Below, one piece after another: positions 1 through 5,640 of a stretch of 6,961 nt of DNA. The first letter of the stretch is position 1; each line of letters opens with the position of its first letter. Both the position numbers and the translations under genes were made by a program. The notes under the pieces are model-generated. The model ran no database searches and had not been told where the DNA came from. It was given only the letters and a program-made list of their open reading frames with translations. The DNA comes from Pseudomonadota bacterium (GTDB lineage: Bacteria; Pseudomonadota; Alphaproteobacteria; Rhizobiales; Xanthobacteraceae): assembly GCA_023442085.1 (NCBI GenBank), contig JAEZMT010000192.1, positions 1-6,961 on the forward strand. Direction: 5' to 3'.

Positions 1-373
1 GATCGATGCGGGCGATGCGGCGCAGCCGCGTGCGCGGATCGGTGCGGGCCGTCACCGCCTTGAAGCCGATGGAGAGCCCGTCCAGCGCACCGTCGCGGAC
101 CAGCGCCGCCACCTCCCGCGCGCGGGCGACGAAGGGCGAGAGCCGGCCGCGCACATAGAGGCCGCGCCCGTCCTCAAGCACATCGGTCCACACGCCGATG
201 GGCTCGGCCGGATCGTGCTGGTAGAGCATGCGCACGCCGCCCGCGCCCTGGCGGGCGAGGCTGGTCGAAAAGGCGCCGCGCTCCACCAGGTCGCGGCCGA
301 GGTCCGGCACGTCGAACAGGCAGGCATAGCCCTCGATGGCGTAGCCATCGGCCGTGGGGTCAGATACGGCCAT
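1..373 (-). CDS. HK97-type prohead protease, GTA/phage head maturation (3' end beyond window)
   Basis: I translated this frame by hand from the ATG at 373; 124 codons are visible and the gene runs off the left edge. The protein starts MAVSDPTADGYAIEGYACLF, the usual opening of HK97-family prohead proteases (peptidase U35). Two expected catalytic residues are visible: His53 in LYQHD and Ser101 in DGLSIGF. The third acidic residue, normally in a WEVS-like motif just downstream, is outside the window. Known members cleave scaffold or capsid N-terminal segments inside the prohead before DNA packaging. The ATG follows the upstream small gene as TGA-GCC-ATG, so translation is probably coupled; no strong separate ribosome binding site is seen. 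In the common HK97 and GTA order the major capsid gene comes next, which should lie just left of the window. The family call is firm; the GTA assignment rests on gene order. Confidence 0.9.
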   Translation of the reverse strand, partial: MAVSDPTADGYAIEGYACLFDVPDLGRDLVERGAFSTSLARQGAGGVRMLYQHDPAEPIGVWTDVLEDGRGLYVRGRLSPFVARAREVAALVRDGALDGLSIGFKAVTARTDPRTRLRRIARID

Positions 374-376
374 GGC

Positions 377-574
377 TCAGGCACCCCCTGCGGGGGGCGC
401 CGGCTTCTTGCGGCGGCGGCTCTTCTCGATGCGCTCCAGCGTTGCCACGAACTCGCGGAAGACGGTGCCGGCCGGGGCCGAAGCGGCCGGCGGCGTGGCG
501 CGGGCCTTGGTTTTCGGCCCGCCGGTAAGCGCGCGGATGCGCGGCGCGGACGCCTTCTGGAACGGCGATCGCAT
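377..574 (-). CDS. Small basic protein of unknown function, between head genes
   Basis: This gene encodes 65 residues with no recognised domain. It is rich in Lys, Arg, Ala and Pro (basic patches GGPKTKAR and KSRRRKKPAPP), with one probable short helix near residues 38-52 (TVFREFVATLERIEK). The ATG at 574 has a good GGAG Shine-Dalgarno sequence seven bases upstream. The stop codon sits three bases before the prohead protease ATG (TGA-GCC-ATG), the spacing expected for translational coupling. These two signals, not homology, are the grounds for calling it real. Lying between the portal and the protease, it occupies the position of the small variable genes found there in GTA clusters. A role in head assembly or maturation is inference from position only. 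Confidence 0.62.
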   Translation of the reverse strand: MRSPFQKASAPRIRALTGGPKTKARATPPAASAPAGTVFREFVATLERIEKSRRRKKPAPPAGGA

Positions 575-601
575 GGGTGTTCTCCAGGAATGTGTTGGGG
601 G

Positions 602-790
602 TCAGGAGAGGTCGTCGAAACGCGCGTTGAAGCGGGCCAGCTCGCGCACCAGTTCGTCCATCCGCGCATTGGCGCGGGCGAACTCGGTCAGCGTCCGCCA
701 CAGCCCGGCGGTGGCCGCCAGCGCCCACAGGAGCAGCGCCAGATGCGCGAGATCGCCCCGCTCGGCGAAGGTGCGGATGAGGGTGTCCAT
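602..790 (-). CDS. Small single-pass membrane protein, GTA gene 3.5-like position
   Basis: This gene encodes 62 residues from the ATG at 790. An N-terminal amphipathic stretch (MDTLIRTFAERGDL) is followed by one hydrophobic segment at about residues 15-31 (AHLALLLWALAATAGLW). A charged helix with regular hydrophobic spacing then runs to the end (RMDELVRELARFNARFDDL), probably a short coiled coil. I recognise no named domain. It lies 27 bases upstream of the small basic gene on the same strand and occupies the slot between portal and protease where Rhodobacter-type GTA clusters carry a small gene (g3.5). The open frame continues upstream through the repeat island, but that extension is low-complexity translation of repeats, so I start at MDTLI. 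The ribosome binding site is weak (GCGAG, six bases from ATG). Function unknown. Confidence 0.66.
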   Translation of the reverse strand: MDTLIRTFAERGDLAHLALLLWALAATAGLWRTLTEFARANARMDELVRELARFNARFDDLS

Positions 791-845
791 GGGGGACTCG
801 CGAGACGGGGAGAGTCGACGGGCGGATGTCGGCAGCAATGCATCT

Positions 846-944
846 CCCCTCTCCCCTCGAAGTCGGCTGTTGCCGACTTCGACCTCCGTGAACCGAACTC
901 GGCAAAAACCGAGTTCGGGCGGGAGAGGGGTCGGGGGTGAGGGG
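846..944. repeat. Palindromic repeat, family A copy 1, with two internal hairpins
   Basis: Outer arms CCCCTCTCCC (846-855) and GGGAGAGGGG (921-930) pair perfectly over 10 bp. Within them are two further perfect hairpins: 857-867 with 872-882 (11 bp, loop TGTT) and 893-902 with 909-918 (10 bp, loop CAAAAA). Folded, this gives a three-way junction. The right flank (931-944) is the reverse complement of the CCCCTCACCCCC flank seen on copies 2 and 4, so this is the same family in minus orientation with the usual short loop replaced by 65 bases. Confidence 0.85.
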
Positions 945-989
945 GAAGCAGAGCTGGGCCACCTGATGCCCAAGCAAACGGGGAGAAAA

Positions 990-1025
990 CCCCTCACCCC
1001 AACCCTCTCCCGCAAGGGGAGAGGG
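990..1025 (+). repeat. Palindromic repeat, family A copy 2
   Basis: The flank CCCCTCACCCCAA is followed by a 9-bp hairpin, CCCTCTCCC (1003-1011) with GGGAGAGGG (1017-1025), loop GCAAG. It matches the reverse complement of copy 3 at 34 of 36 positions. It resembles the dispersed intergenic palindromes common in GC-rich alphaproteobacterial chromosomes; the exact family name is not assigned here. Confidence 0.85.
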
Positions 1026-1074
1026 AGGCCCATCCGGCGAGGACGGCGCGGAGCGAAGGCGCACCGCCCTCGCG

Positions 1075-1124
1075 CCCCGGACGCATGGAGCGTCAGCGGA
1101 ATGCGAGCCGGGGCCCAGCGCAAG
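1075..1124 (+). repeat. Palindromic repeat, family B copy 1
   Basis: The stem CCCCGG (1075-1080) pairs with CCGGGG (1108-1113) and continues inward as CGCAT (1082-1086) with ATGCG (1101-1105). The hairpin is followed by the tail CCCAGCGCAAG (1114-1124). A second copy with the same CCCCGGA start and nearly the same tail is at 1290-1341 in the opposite orientation; the two match at 16 of 17 bases across the CCGGGG-plus-tail part. Confidence 0.65.
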
Positions 1125-1150
1125 GGACCGCCGAAGGCGCTGCTTCAACT

Positions 1151-1186
1151 CCCTCTCCCCTTGTGGGAGAGGGCTGGGGTGAGGGG
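1151..1186 (-). repeat. Palindromic repeat, family A copy 3 (inverted)
   Basis: The hairpin CCCTCTCCC (1151-1159) with GGGAGAGGG (1165-1173), loop CTTGT, is followed by CTGGGGTGAGGGG, the reverse complement of the family's 5' flank. It is therefore in minus orientation and forms a long inverted repeat with copy 2. Confidence 0.85.
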
Positions 1187-1227
1187 TGTTTCTTCCTTTG
1201 CCCGAAGGTTGGCGTTGCGGGGCCAGC

Positions 1228-1266
1228 CCCCTCACCCCCAACCCCTCTCCCGCAAGGGGAGAGGGG
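1228..1266 (+). repeat. Palindromic repeat, family A copy 4
   Basis: The flank CCCCTCACCCCCAA (1228-1241) is followed by a perfect 10-bp hairpin, CCCCTCTCCC (1242-1251) with GGGAGAGGGG (1257-1266), loop GCAAG. It pairs with copy 3 as copy 2 pairs with copy 1: each pair is in opposite orientation with the flanks facing, separated by about 40-45 bases. Confidence 0.85.
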
Positions 1267-1289
1267 AGAATGGTCCGCTGCGCGGGTGT

Positions 1290-1341
1290 CTTGCGCTGGC
1301 CCCCGGATCAGCGCTCCACCTTCGGTGTCGCTTGTCCGGGG
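1290..1341 (-). repeat. Palindromic repeat, family B copy 2, just after the portal stop codon
   Basis: Read on the minus strand, CCCCGGA (1341-1335) pairs with TCCGGGG (1307-1301), with inner pairing AGCG/CGCT and CACC/GGTG around a TTC loop, then the tail GCCAGCGCAAG. It starts 8 bases after the portal stop codon. The hairpin could act as a transcript 3' end or RNA stabiliser, but no run of T follows, so it is not a typical intrinsic terminator. Confidence 0.6.
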
Positions 1342-1348
1342 AACAGCC

Positions 1349-2512
1349 CTACCCCTGATACCCCACCGCCGCCCTTTTCTCCGCGTCGCTCAAAAAGTCC
1401 GCTGCACCCACGCGCGCCCACAGCTCCGAGCGCTCGGCGCTGAGCGCCTCGATCTGGTCGAGGTCGGGAACCAGCGTCAGGCCGCCGCCATAGGCCGGGG
1501 CGAGCCAGAGAGCGAGGGCGTCGCACACCCGCCGCACCAGCGGCACCACGCTCTGGCGCCAGAGGGCGCGGTTGGCTTCGGCGTAATTGGCATAGGTGTT
1601 GTCGCCGGGAATGCCGAGCAGCATGGGCGGCACGCCCACGGCGAGTGCGATCTCCCGCGCGGCGGAATTGCGGGCGGCCTCGAAGTCCATGTCCTTGGGC
1701 GAGAGGGAGAGCGGACGCCAGTCCAGCCCACCCTCCAGCAGCAGCGGGCGGCCCGCATTCACCGCGCCCTGGAAGGAGGCTTCCAGCTCGCCCTTCAGCC
1801 GCTCGAACTGCTCCTCCGTCAGCGCGCCCGTGCCGCCATAGACGAGGGCGCCGGAGGGCCGGGCCGCATTGTCGATGAGCGCCTTGTTCCAGGCGCTGGC
1901 GGCGTTGTGGAGGTCCAGCGCCTGCGCCGCCGCCTCCAGCGGGGCGAAGCCGTAATGGTCGTCCAGCGGATTGAAGGCGGAGAGATGCAAGATGGGCGGC
2001 ACGTCCGCGCCGGGCACCAGCGTGTCCTGCGCGATGCGCACGGTCTCGGCGCCCAGCGTGTAGTCGAACGCTTCGGGCCAGCCATCCGGCCCCGGCACCA
2101 CGCGCACCCGGTCCGGCCGCAGCAGATGCAGCTCGCGCGGCACACCGTCGAGGGCCACCGCCTCCACATAGGCGTTGCCGGCCACCAGCAGATGGCAGCA
2201 GATGGCCTCGAACAGCGCCGCGCGGGTGAGGCGCGGGTTGGGCCGGGCGAGAAGATCGAGGAAGGGGTGGGTGTCATGCTCGCGCCCGTTCACGGTGAGC
2301 ACGAGGGGGACGGTGGCCGCCGCCTCGCCGATGAGCCGCACGGCGCGGTAGGCGATGGCGTTGCGGGCATAGCCCTCGCGGGCGAGGGAGGCGTAATCGC
2401 GCGGCGTCCAGCGCGGCCGGCCGGCGGAGAGGAGTGCGATGAGCCGCCCGGTGCGGCTCGCCTTGGCCTCCTCGGGCGCGCGGCGGAAGGGGGCGAGGAA
2501 ACTTGCCAGCAT
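1349..2512 (-). CDS. HK97-family phage portal protein (GTA gp3-like)
   Basis: This gene encodes 387 residues, a normal length for GTA-type HK97 portals. The portal is the dodecameric ring at one capsid vertex through which the terminase threads DNA. Recognisable portal segments in order are: N-terminal WTPRDYASLAREGYARN (35-51) and AVRLIGEAAATVPL (57-70); LLARPNP (88-93); LLVAGNAYVE (108-117); LSLSPKDMDF (268-277); and the strongest signature, GVPPMLLGIPGDNTYANY (293-310). I chose the ATG at 2512 (MLASFLAPF) because GGAG lies eight bases upstream and the homologous part begins soon after; the open frame extends to 2617 without portal-like sequence. In the usual cluster the portal follows the large terminase directly, but here about 1.2 kb with two other genes intervenes. 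The portal probably needs its own promoter or read-through from the HPP gene. Confidence 0.94.
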   Translation of the reverse strand: MLASFLAPFRRAPEEAKASRTGRLIALLSAGRPRWTPRDYASLAREGYARNAIAYRAVRLIGEAAATVPLVLTVNGREHDTHPFLDLLARPNPRLTRAALFEAICCHLLVAGNAYVEAVALDGVPRELHLLRPDRVRVVPGPDGWPEAFDYTLGAETVRIAQDTLVPGADVPPILHLSAFNPLDDHYGFAPLEAAAQALDLHNAASAWNKALIDNAARPSGALVYGGTGALTEEQFERLKGELEASFQGAVNAGRPLLLEGGLDWRPLSLSPKDMDFEAARNSAAREIALAVGVPPMLLGIPGDNTYANYAEANRALWRQSVVPLVRRVCDALALWLAPAYGGGLTLVPDLDQIEALSAERSELWARVGAADFLSDAEKRAAVGYQG

Positions 2513-2691
2513 GCGGGGGCTCCGAAATGAAATCGGCCGCCCCCTGAGGCCGTTCCTCCGCGCAGCTCGGGGCGTCTGCGGAAGGATCGGATCAAGGAGC
2601 GGCCGGAGGTTGCACACCGGCGAACCGGCTGCAGGCCACAGGGGCGCCGGCGCGGCGGCCGGCGTTAAAGCGTGCGGATCAGGGGCGGCTC

Positions 2692-2738
2692 GGTTTCAGC
2701 CCGCCCGACGTGGCAAAAGGGCTTTAGCCCGCCCGACG
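2692..2738. repeat. Imperfect direct repeat of the HPP gene 3' end (two 19-base copies)
   Basis: Positions 2692-2710 and 2720-2738 match at 17 of 19 bases, with a 28-base period and a shared 13-base core AGCCCGCCCGACG. On the minus strand the upstream copy encodes the last HPP residues (RRAG) and the TAA stop. The second copy repeats the same four codons followed by TGA. This looks like a small tandem duplication or two copies of a short element, one of which has been captured as the gene's end. Confidence 0.6.
2714..2731 (-). terminator. Possible weak intrinsic terminator after the HPP gene
   Basis: The minus strand reads GCGGGCTAAAGCCCTTTTGC: a short GGGC/GCCC stem around the TAA stop codon followed by TTTT. 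The stem is only 4 bp (5 with a 2-base loop), so termination would be weak. If active, it would separate the HPP transcript from the portal gene. Confidence 0.28.
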
Positions 2739-3233
2739 AGGATACTCGTGATGGCGCGGCGGCAGCCGGTGATAGAGGCTCGCCACCGCCACGAGGCAGA
2801 TGGCACCGGCAATCACGATGCCGGACAATTCGAACGGATCGATGGGCGAGGCCGCCATCAGCACCGGCACGGCGCCGGCGGGCGGATGCGACACGCGCAG
2901 CAGCAGCATGGCGAGGATGGCGAGGCCCACGCCCAACGCCGCCGCCCACCAGGCGCCGGGAAACAGCAGCGCGAAGACGATGCCCACCGTGACCGACAGG
3001 GCATAGCCGCCGATCACATTGGCCGGCTGCGCCAGCGGCGAGGAGGGATGGCCGAACAGCAGCACCGCGCTCGCGCCGAATGGCGCGATGAGCAGCGGAA
3101 GGCTGGTGAAGGCCGCGGCGCCACCCACAAGGCCCATGCCGAGCATGCCGCCCGCGCCGGACTTCAGCCCGACCTGGACGGAGCCGCAATGGGGCTCATG
3201 ACGTGCGAAAAATGCTTTCCAATGATGTCTCAT
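2724..3233 (-). CDS. HPP-family integral membrane protein
   Basis: This gene encodes 169 residues and is mostly hydrophobic. It has the two hallmark blocks of the HPP family: PFGASAVLLF with SPLAQPANVIGG (51-60 and 65-76), and the name-giving SHPPAGA (115-121). Hydrophobic segments near 22-48, 73-92, 95-113 and 135-153 suggest about four membrane helices. The short N-terminus (MRHHWKAFFARHEPH) is probably cytoplasmic, and the tail is basic. Plant chloroplast and cyanobacterial members have been linked to nitrite transport; the substrate of this bacterial protein is unknown. The ATG at 3233 is preferred from family alignment, although its GGAG is only two bases away. An in-frame ATG at 3293 with GAGG four bases upstream would add 20 residues. 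The gene sits between the large terminase and portal genes, where no HPP gene is expected, and has no evident role in packaging. Confidence 0.88.
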   Translation of the reverse strand: MRHHWKAFFARHEPHCGSVQVGLKSGAGGMLGMGLVGGAAAFTSLPLLIAPFGASAVLLFGHPSSPLAQPANVIGGYALSVTVGIVFALLFPGAWWAAALGVGLAILAMLLLRVSHPPAGAVPVLMAASPIDPFELSGIVIAGAICLVAVASLYHRLPPRHHEYPRRAG

Positions 3234-3443
3234 GGCTCCAGACGGGGCAGAGAGGGCCAAGGGAAGGCAAATGTCTGCACACAACACTGTCATGCAGCCT
3301 CATTTGTAGGCACATGATGGACGTATTCTGGATGCCACGCAAGCGTCGTGACCCCAAACGCCGCAACAAACCGATTCGCGCTGGGGCAGCAGAGGCGTAG
3401 AATGGTTGCGGGCCGTGGGTTGGGAGCAGATCGGGAGGGCGTC

Positions 3444-3719
3444 ATGCTCTATGCCCTGGTCCTCATCGTCACGACCACCACGGTCCAGCCCGCGGCGACG
3501 TCCGCCATGGGCTATGCGGGCGGCCCCTATGTCGGCGCCCGGTTCGTCACCACCGAAACCTCACAGCAGATCGTCGGCTATTTCCGCAGCGAACGCGGCT
3601 GCCTCGGCGCGAGCCTGAAGCGCAACGAGAGATGGCCGGACTTCGCGCCCGGACAGAGCGTCACCGGCCTGTGCGTGCAGGTGGAGATCCCGGTCGGCGG
3701 CGTCGTGGTCGGCAGCTGA
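3444..3719 (+). CDS. Small two-cysteine protein, possibly secreted, function unknown
   Basis: This gene encodes 91 residues. The ATG at 3444 is chosen because GGGAGGG (3433-3439) ends four bases upstream; the frame is open from an earlier ATG at 3348 but with no comparable site. The N-terminus is hydrophobic (MLYALVLIVTTTTV) but lacks basic residues, so it could be a poor signal peptide or an anchor. The rest contains two cysteines, Cys53 (ERGCLGASL) and Cys77 (TGLCVQVEI), that could form one disulfide in the periplasm. The layout resembles small uncharacterised alphaproteobacterial proteins with a YF-x(n)-C...C pattern, but I cannot name a family. It is the only plus-strand gene in the head cluster, diverges from the HPP gene, and ends four bases from the large terminase stop. 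A reliable coding call, function unassigned. Confidence 0.66.
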   Translation: MLYALVLIVTTTTVQPAATSAMGYAGGPYVGARFVTTETSQQIVGYFRSERGCLGASLKRNERWPDFAPGQSVTGLCVQVEIPVGGVVVGS

Positions 3720-3723
3720 GGGC

Positions 3724-5094
3724 CTAAAGCCCCCGCACCCGCGGCGCGCCGGCCCTTGGGCCGAGCGCGAGCGCGGTGACCGCCCAGACCAGCGCGTCGA
3801 GCCGGTCGGGCGAGCGGCCGGAGGAGAGGCCGTCCGTACCGAAGTCGCACATCTCATCCTCCAGCTCCGGGAAGGCACCGGCATGGCGGACGCGGGCCTG
3901 TTCGTAGAGGGCGGCAACCGGCTCGGCGCGCAGGAACTTGCCGCGGGTGGCACGCACCTGCTCCACCGGCACGGCGGGGTCCACCTCGGCGATGACGGCA
4001 CGCACCATCTCGCCGCCCTGGTTCACCTCGGCGACGATGCGGTCCGCGGCAAAGCGATGGAACAGAGCCACCGCCTTCGCCGCCCATTGGGCCGGGCGCA
4101 GGCCCTGCTCGGTGGCGTCGGCCAGCACATGCACCACCCCCGCCCCATCGACCCCCGCCGCCACCAGGCCGCACGAGTCGGCCCCGGCGCGGGAGGAGGC
4201 GGGCGGGTCCACCGCCACCACGATGCGGGCGAGCGGCGGGGCCTCGACCTCGCGCAGCGCCTCCAATTGGGGGCGGGAGAACAGCGCGTCCGGCCGGTCC
4301 TCGATGATCTCGCCGTCCAGCTCCTGCCGGCCGAGGCGGGTGCCGCCATAGCGCGACATCACCTGCCCGAGGAAGGTCGGGGCGAGGTGGAAGGCATTGT
4401 CCGCCGTCTTCGCCCGGCTCACCGCTGTGGCGGGATCGGCGAGGAGACGACGCAGCAGCGCGGTGGGGCGCGGCGTGGTTGTCACCATCTGGCGCGGATG
4501 GGCGCCGAGGCGCAGCGCGAATTGCAGCATATCGAAGGTCGCCTCACCCCGCTTCCACTTGGCGAGTTCATCCAGCCAGGCGGCGGCGAATTGCGGGCCG
4601 CGCAGGCTCTCGGGGTCTTCCGCCGAAAAGCCCTGCGCCACCGCGCCGTTGGGCCAGACGAGGCGGCGGCGCGTGGGCTCCCAGCGCGGCCGCTCGCCGC
4701 GCGGATGGACGGCGAGGACGCCGGAGACGCCCTCCACCATCACCTCGCGCACATCGGCCATGGTCTCGGCAATGAGCGCGATGGGGCTCACCGGGGCCGC
4801 CGCGAAGGGGGCTGTGCCACAGGCGAGGCCACGCACCCATTCGGCGCCCGCCCGCGTCTTGCCGGCCCCGCGCCCGCCCAGCACCAGCCAGATGGACCAC
4901 GGCCCACCGCCCTGCCCCTCGGCGGGGGGAAGCTGGTCCGGCCGCGCCCACAGGGCCCAGTCGGCGAGGAGGCGGCCGGCGTCGTTCTCGGGCAGGGCCT
5001 CAAGAAACGCCCGGGCCGTCCCCGCCTTCGCGCAGGCGATCAAGGCGGCGCGCAAGCTCGCGGCGGAAGGTGTCGAGGTCGCGGACGGTTCCAT
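3724..5094 (-). CDS. Terminase large subunit, DNA-packaging ATPase and nuclease (GTA gp2-like)
   Basis: This gene encodes 456 residues, full length for this family. The large terminase docks on the portal, pumps DNA into the prohead by ATP hydrolysis and cuts it when the head is full. The ATPase domain shows Walker A GGRGAGKT (73-80), Walker B AAWLDE (171-176, with Asp175 and Glu176), and coupling motif TTTPRP (205-210). The C-terminal RNase H-like nuclease shows acidic positions at Asp296 (VAVDPP), Glu356 (AEVNQGGEM) and Asp430 or Asp433 (SPDRLDALVWA). All key residues are present, so it should be active. The ATG at 5094 has AAGGA five bases upstream; the first 95 bases overlap the end of the small terminase gene in another frame, suggesting coupled translation. 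The style (GGRGAGKTRAGAEW) is typical of alphaproteobacterial GTA and related HK97-like terminases. Confidence 0.95.
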   Translation of the reverse strand: MEPSATSTPSAASLRAALIACAKAGTARAFLEALPENDAGRLLADWALWARPDQLPPAEGQGGGPWSIWLVLGGRGAGKTRAGAEWVRGLACGTAPFAAAPVSPIALIAETMADVREVMVEGVSGVLAVHPRGERPRWEPTRRRLVWPNGAVAQGFSAEDPESLRGPQFAAAWLDELAKWKRGEATFDMLQFALRLGAHPRQMVTTTPRPTALLRRLLADPATAVSRAKTADNAFHLAPTFLGQVMSRYGGTRLGRQELDGEIIEDRPDALFSRPQLEALREVEAPPLARIVVAVDPPASSRAGADSCGLVAAGVDGAGVVHVLADATEQGLRPAQWAAKAVALFHRFAADRIVAEVNQGGEMVRAVIAEVDPAVPVEQVRATRGKFLRAEPVAALYEQARVRHAGAFPELEDEMCDFGTDGLSSGRSPDRLDALVWAVTALALGPRAGAPRVRGL

Positions 5095-5572
5095 CTTGGT
5101 CCTTCGCCTTGCGCCGTTTCTTCGCCTCGGCTTCTAGGGCGGTGAGTTCGCGCAGGGTGCGCGCGAGAACCGCCAGCGCGCGGGCGTCCTTCTCGGGTTC
5201 GGGGCGGGGCGCCTCGTCGCCGGGGTCGGCGGCGCGGGCGAGGCGGTCCTCGATCTCGTCGATCTGCCGCTCCGCCGCCCGCCACAGCCGCTTGAGCAGG
5301 CCGCGCCGGTCCGGCTTGCCGGAGGGCTTTTCCGCGCGCGCCCTCGCCGGCTGCCCGCCCACGGAATGGGCGGTGCGGCGCGGCACGGGATTGAAGAGGA
5401 AGGTGCCGTCCGGCCCCCTCTCGCGGTCGATCCAGTAATAGACGCCGGCGCTGGAGAGGCCGGTCTGCCGGCGGATCTCCGCCATGCTGGCCCCCTCCAG
5501 ATAAAGCCGCCGCGCCAGCGCCCCCCGCGCCGGACGCGCGGACGGCACGGCGCTGCCGTGAGGCTGATCCAT
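5000..5572 (-). CDS. Terminase small subunit-like DNA-binding protein (GTA gp1-like)
   Basis: This gene encodes 190 residues. The N-terminal part (about 18-50) contains a helix-turn-helix, with ARRLYLEGASMAEIRRQTG followed by SSAGVYYWIDRE as recognition region. A middle helix (LLKRLWRAAERQIDEIEDRL, 92-111) and a second charged helix (about 128-158) follow, likely the oligomerisation part of a small terminase. The last helix (DLDTFRRELARRLDRLREG) is encoded in the stretch overlapping the large terminase gene. Small terminases recognise or load DNA for the large subunit; GTA versions are thought to have lost sequence-specific pac recognition, so host DNA is packaged at random. I start at the ATG at 5572, which has AGAGG seven bases upstream; the 45 residues encoded further upstream come from repeat sequence and are not credible. 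Homology is judged by eye and gene position. Confidence 0.82.
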   Translation of the reverse strand: MDQPHGSAVPSARPARGALARRLYLEGASMAEIRRQTGLSSAGVYYWIDRERGPDGTFLFNPVPRRTAHSVGGQPARARAEKPSGKPDRRGLLKRLWRAAERQIDEIEDRLARAADPGDEAPRPEPEKDARALAVLARTLRELTALEAEAKKRRKAKDQDGTVRDLDTFRRELARRLDRLREGGDGPGVS

Positions 5573-5633
5573 GGGCGGACCTCTGAGGTGAGGAGTAAAT
5601 GAGCGGCGCGCCTGTTCGGCAGGACGTCCGCCC
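5573..5633 (-). promoter_or_regulatory. Candidate leader hairpin abutting the terS start codon
   Basis: On the minus strand GGGCGGAC (5633-5626) is complementary to GTCCGCCC (5580-5573), which lies directly against the ATG at 5572. The 45-base interior contains the AGAGG ribosome binding site and a small CCTG/CAGG hairpin. If transcription starts upstream of 5633, this 8-bp stem would hold the start region in a closed form. No transcript start is known, so this is a structural prediction only. Confidence 0.35.
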
Positions 5634-5640
5634 CCACCGC

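Noticed and set aside
360..1241. Long minus-strand open frame (293 residues) across the repeat island and the upstream part of the small genes
   Set aside because: It is mostly a translation of palindromic repeats (PLP- and GER-rich), lacks a ribosome binding site and overlaps better-supported genes in other frames.
840..1345. CRISPR array
   Set aside because: Repeats alternate in orientation and are unequally spaced, each copy is itself a hairpin, and there are no uniform spacers.
1085..2530. Plus-strand open frame of 481 residues opposite the portal gene
   Set aside because: It is the complement-strand shadow of a GC-rich portal gene; no domain is recognisable and it is His-, Gly- and Arg-rich as expected of such shadows.
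3314..3342. Possible minus-strand promoter for the HPP gene (TTGCGT, 17-base spacer, CATCAT)
   Set aside because: Both boxes are poor matches to sigma-70 consensus, and such matches are frequent by chance; not listed as a feature.
3883..5145. Plus-strand open frame of 420 residues opposite the large terminase
   Set aside because: The minus strand encodes a complete terminase with all ATPase and nuclease motifs; this frame is its shadow.
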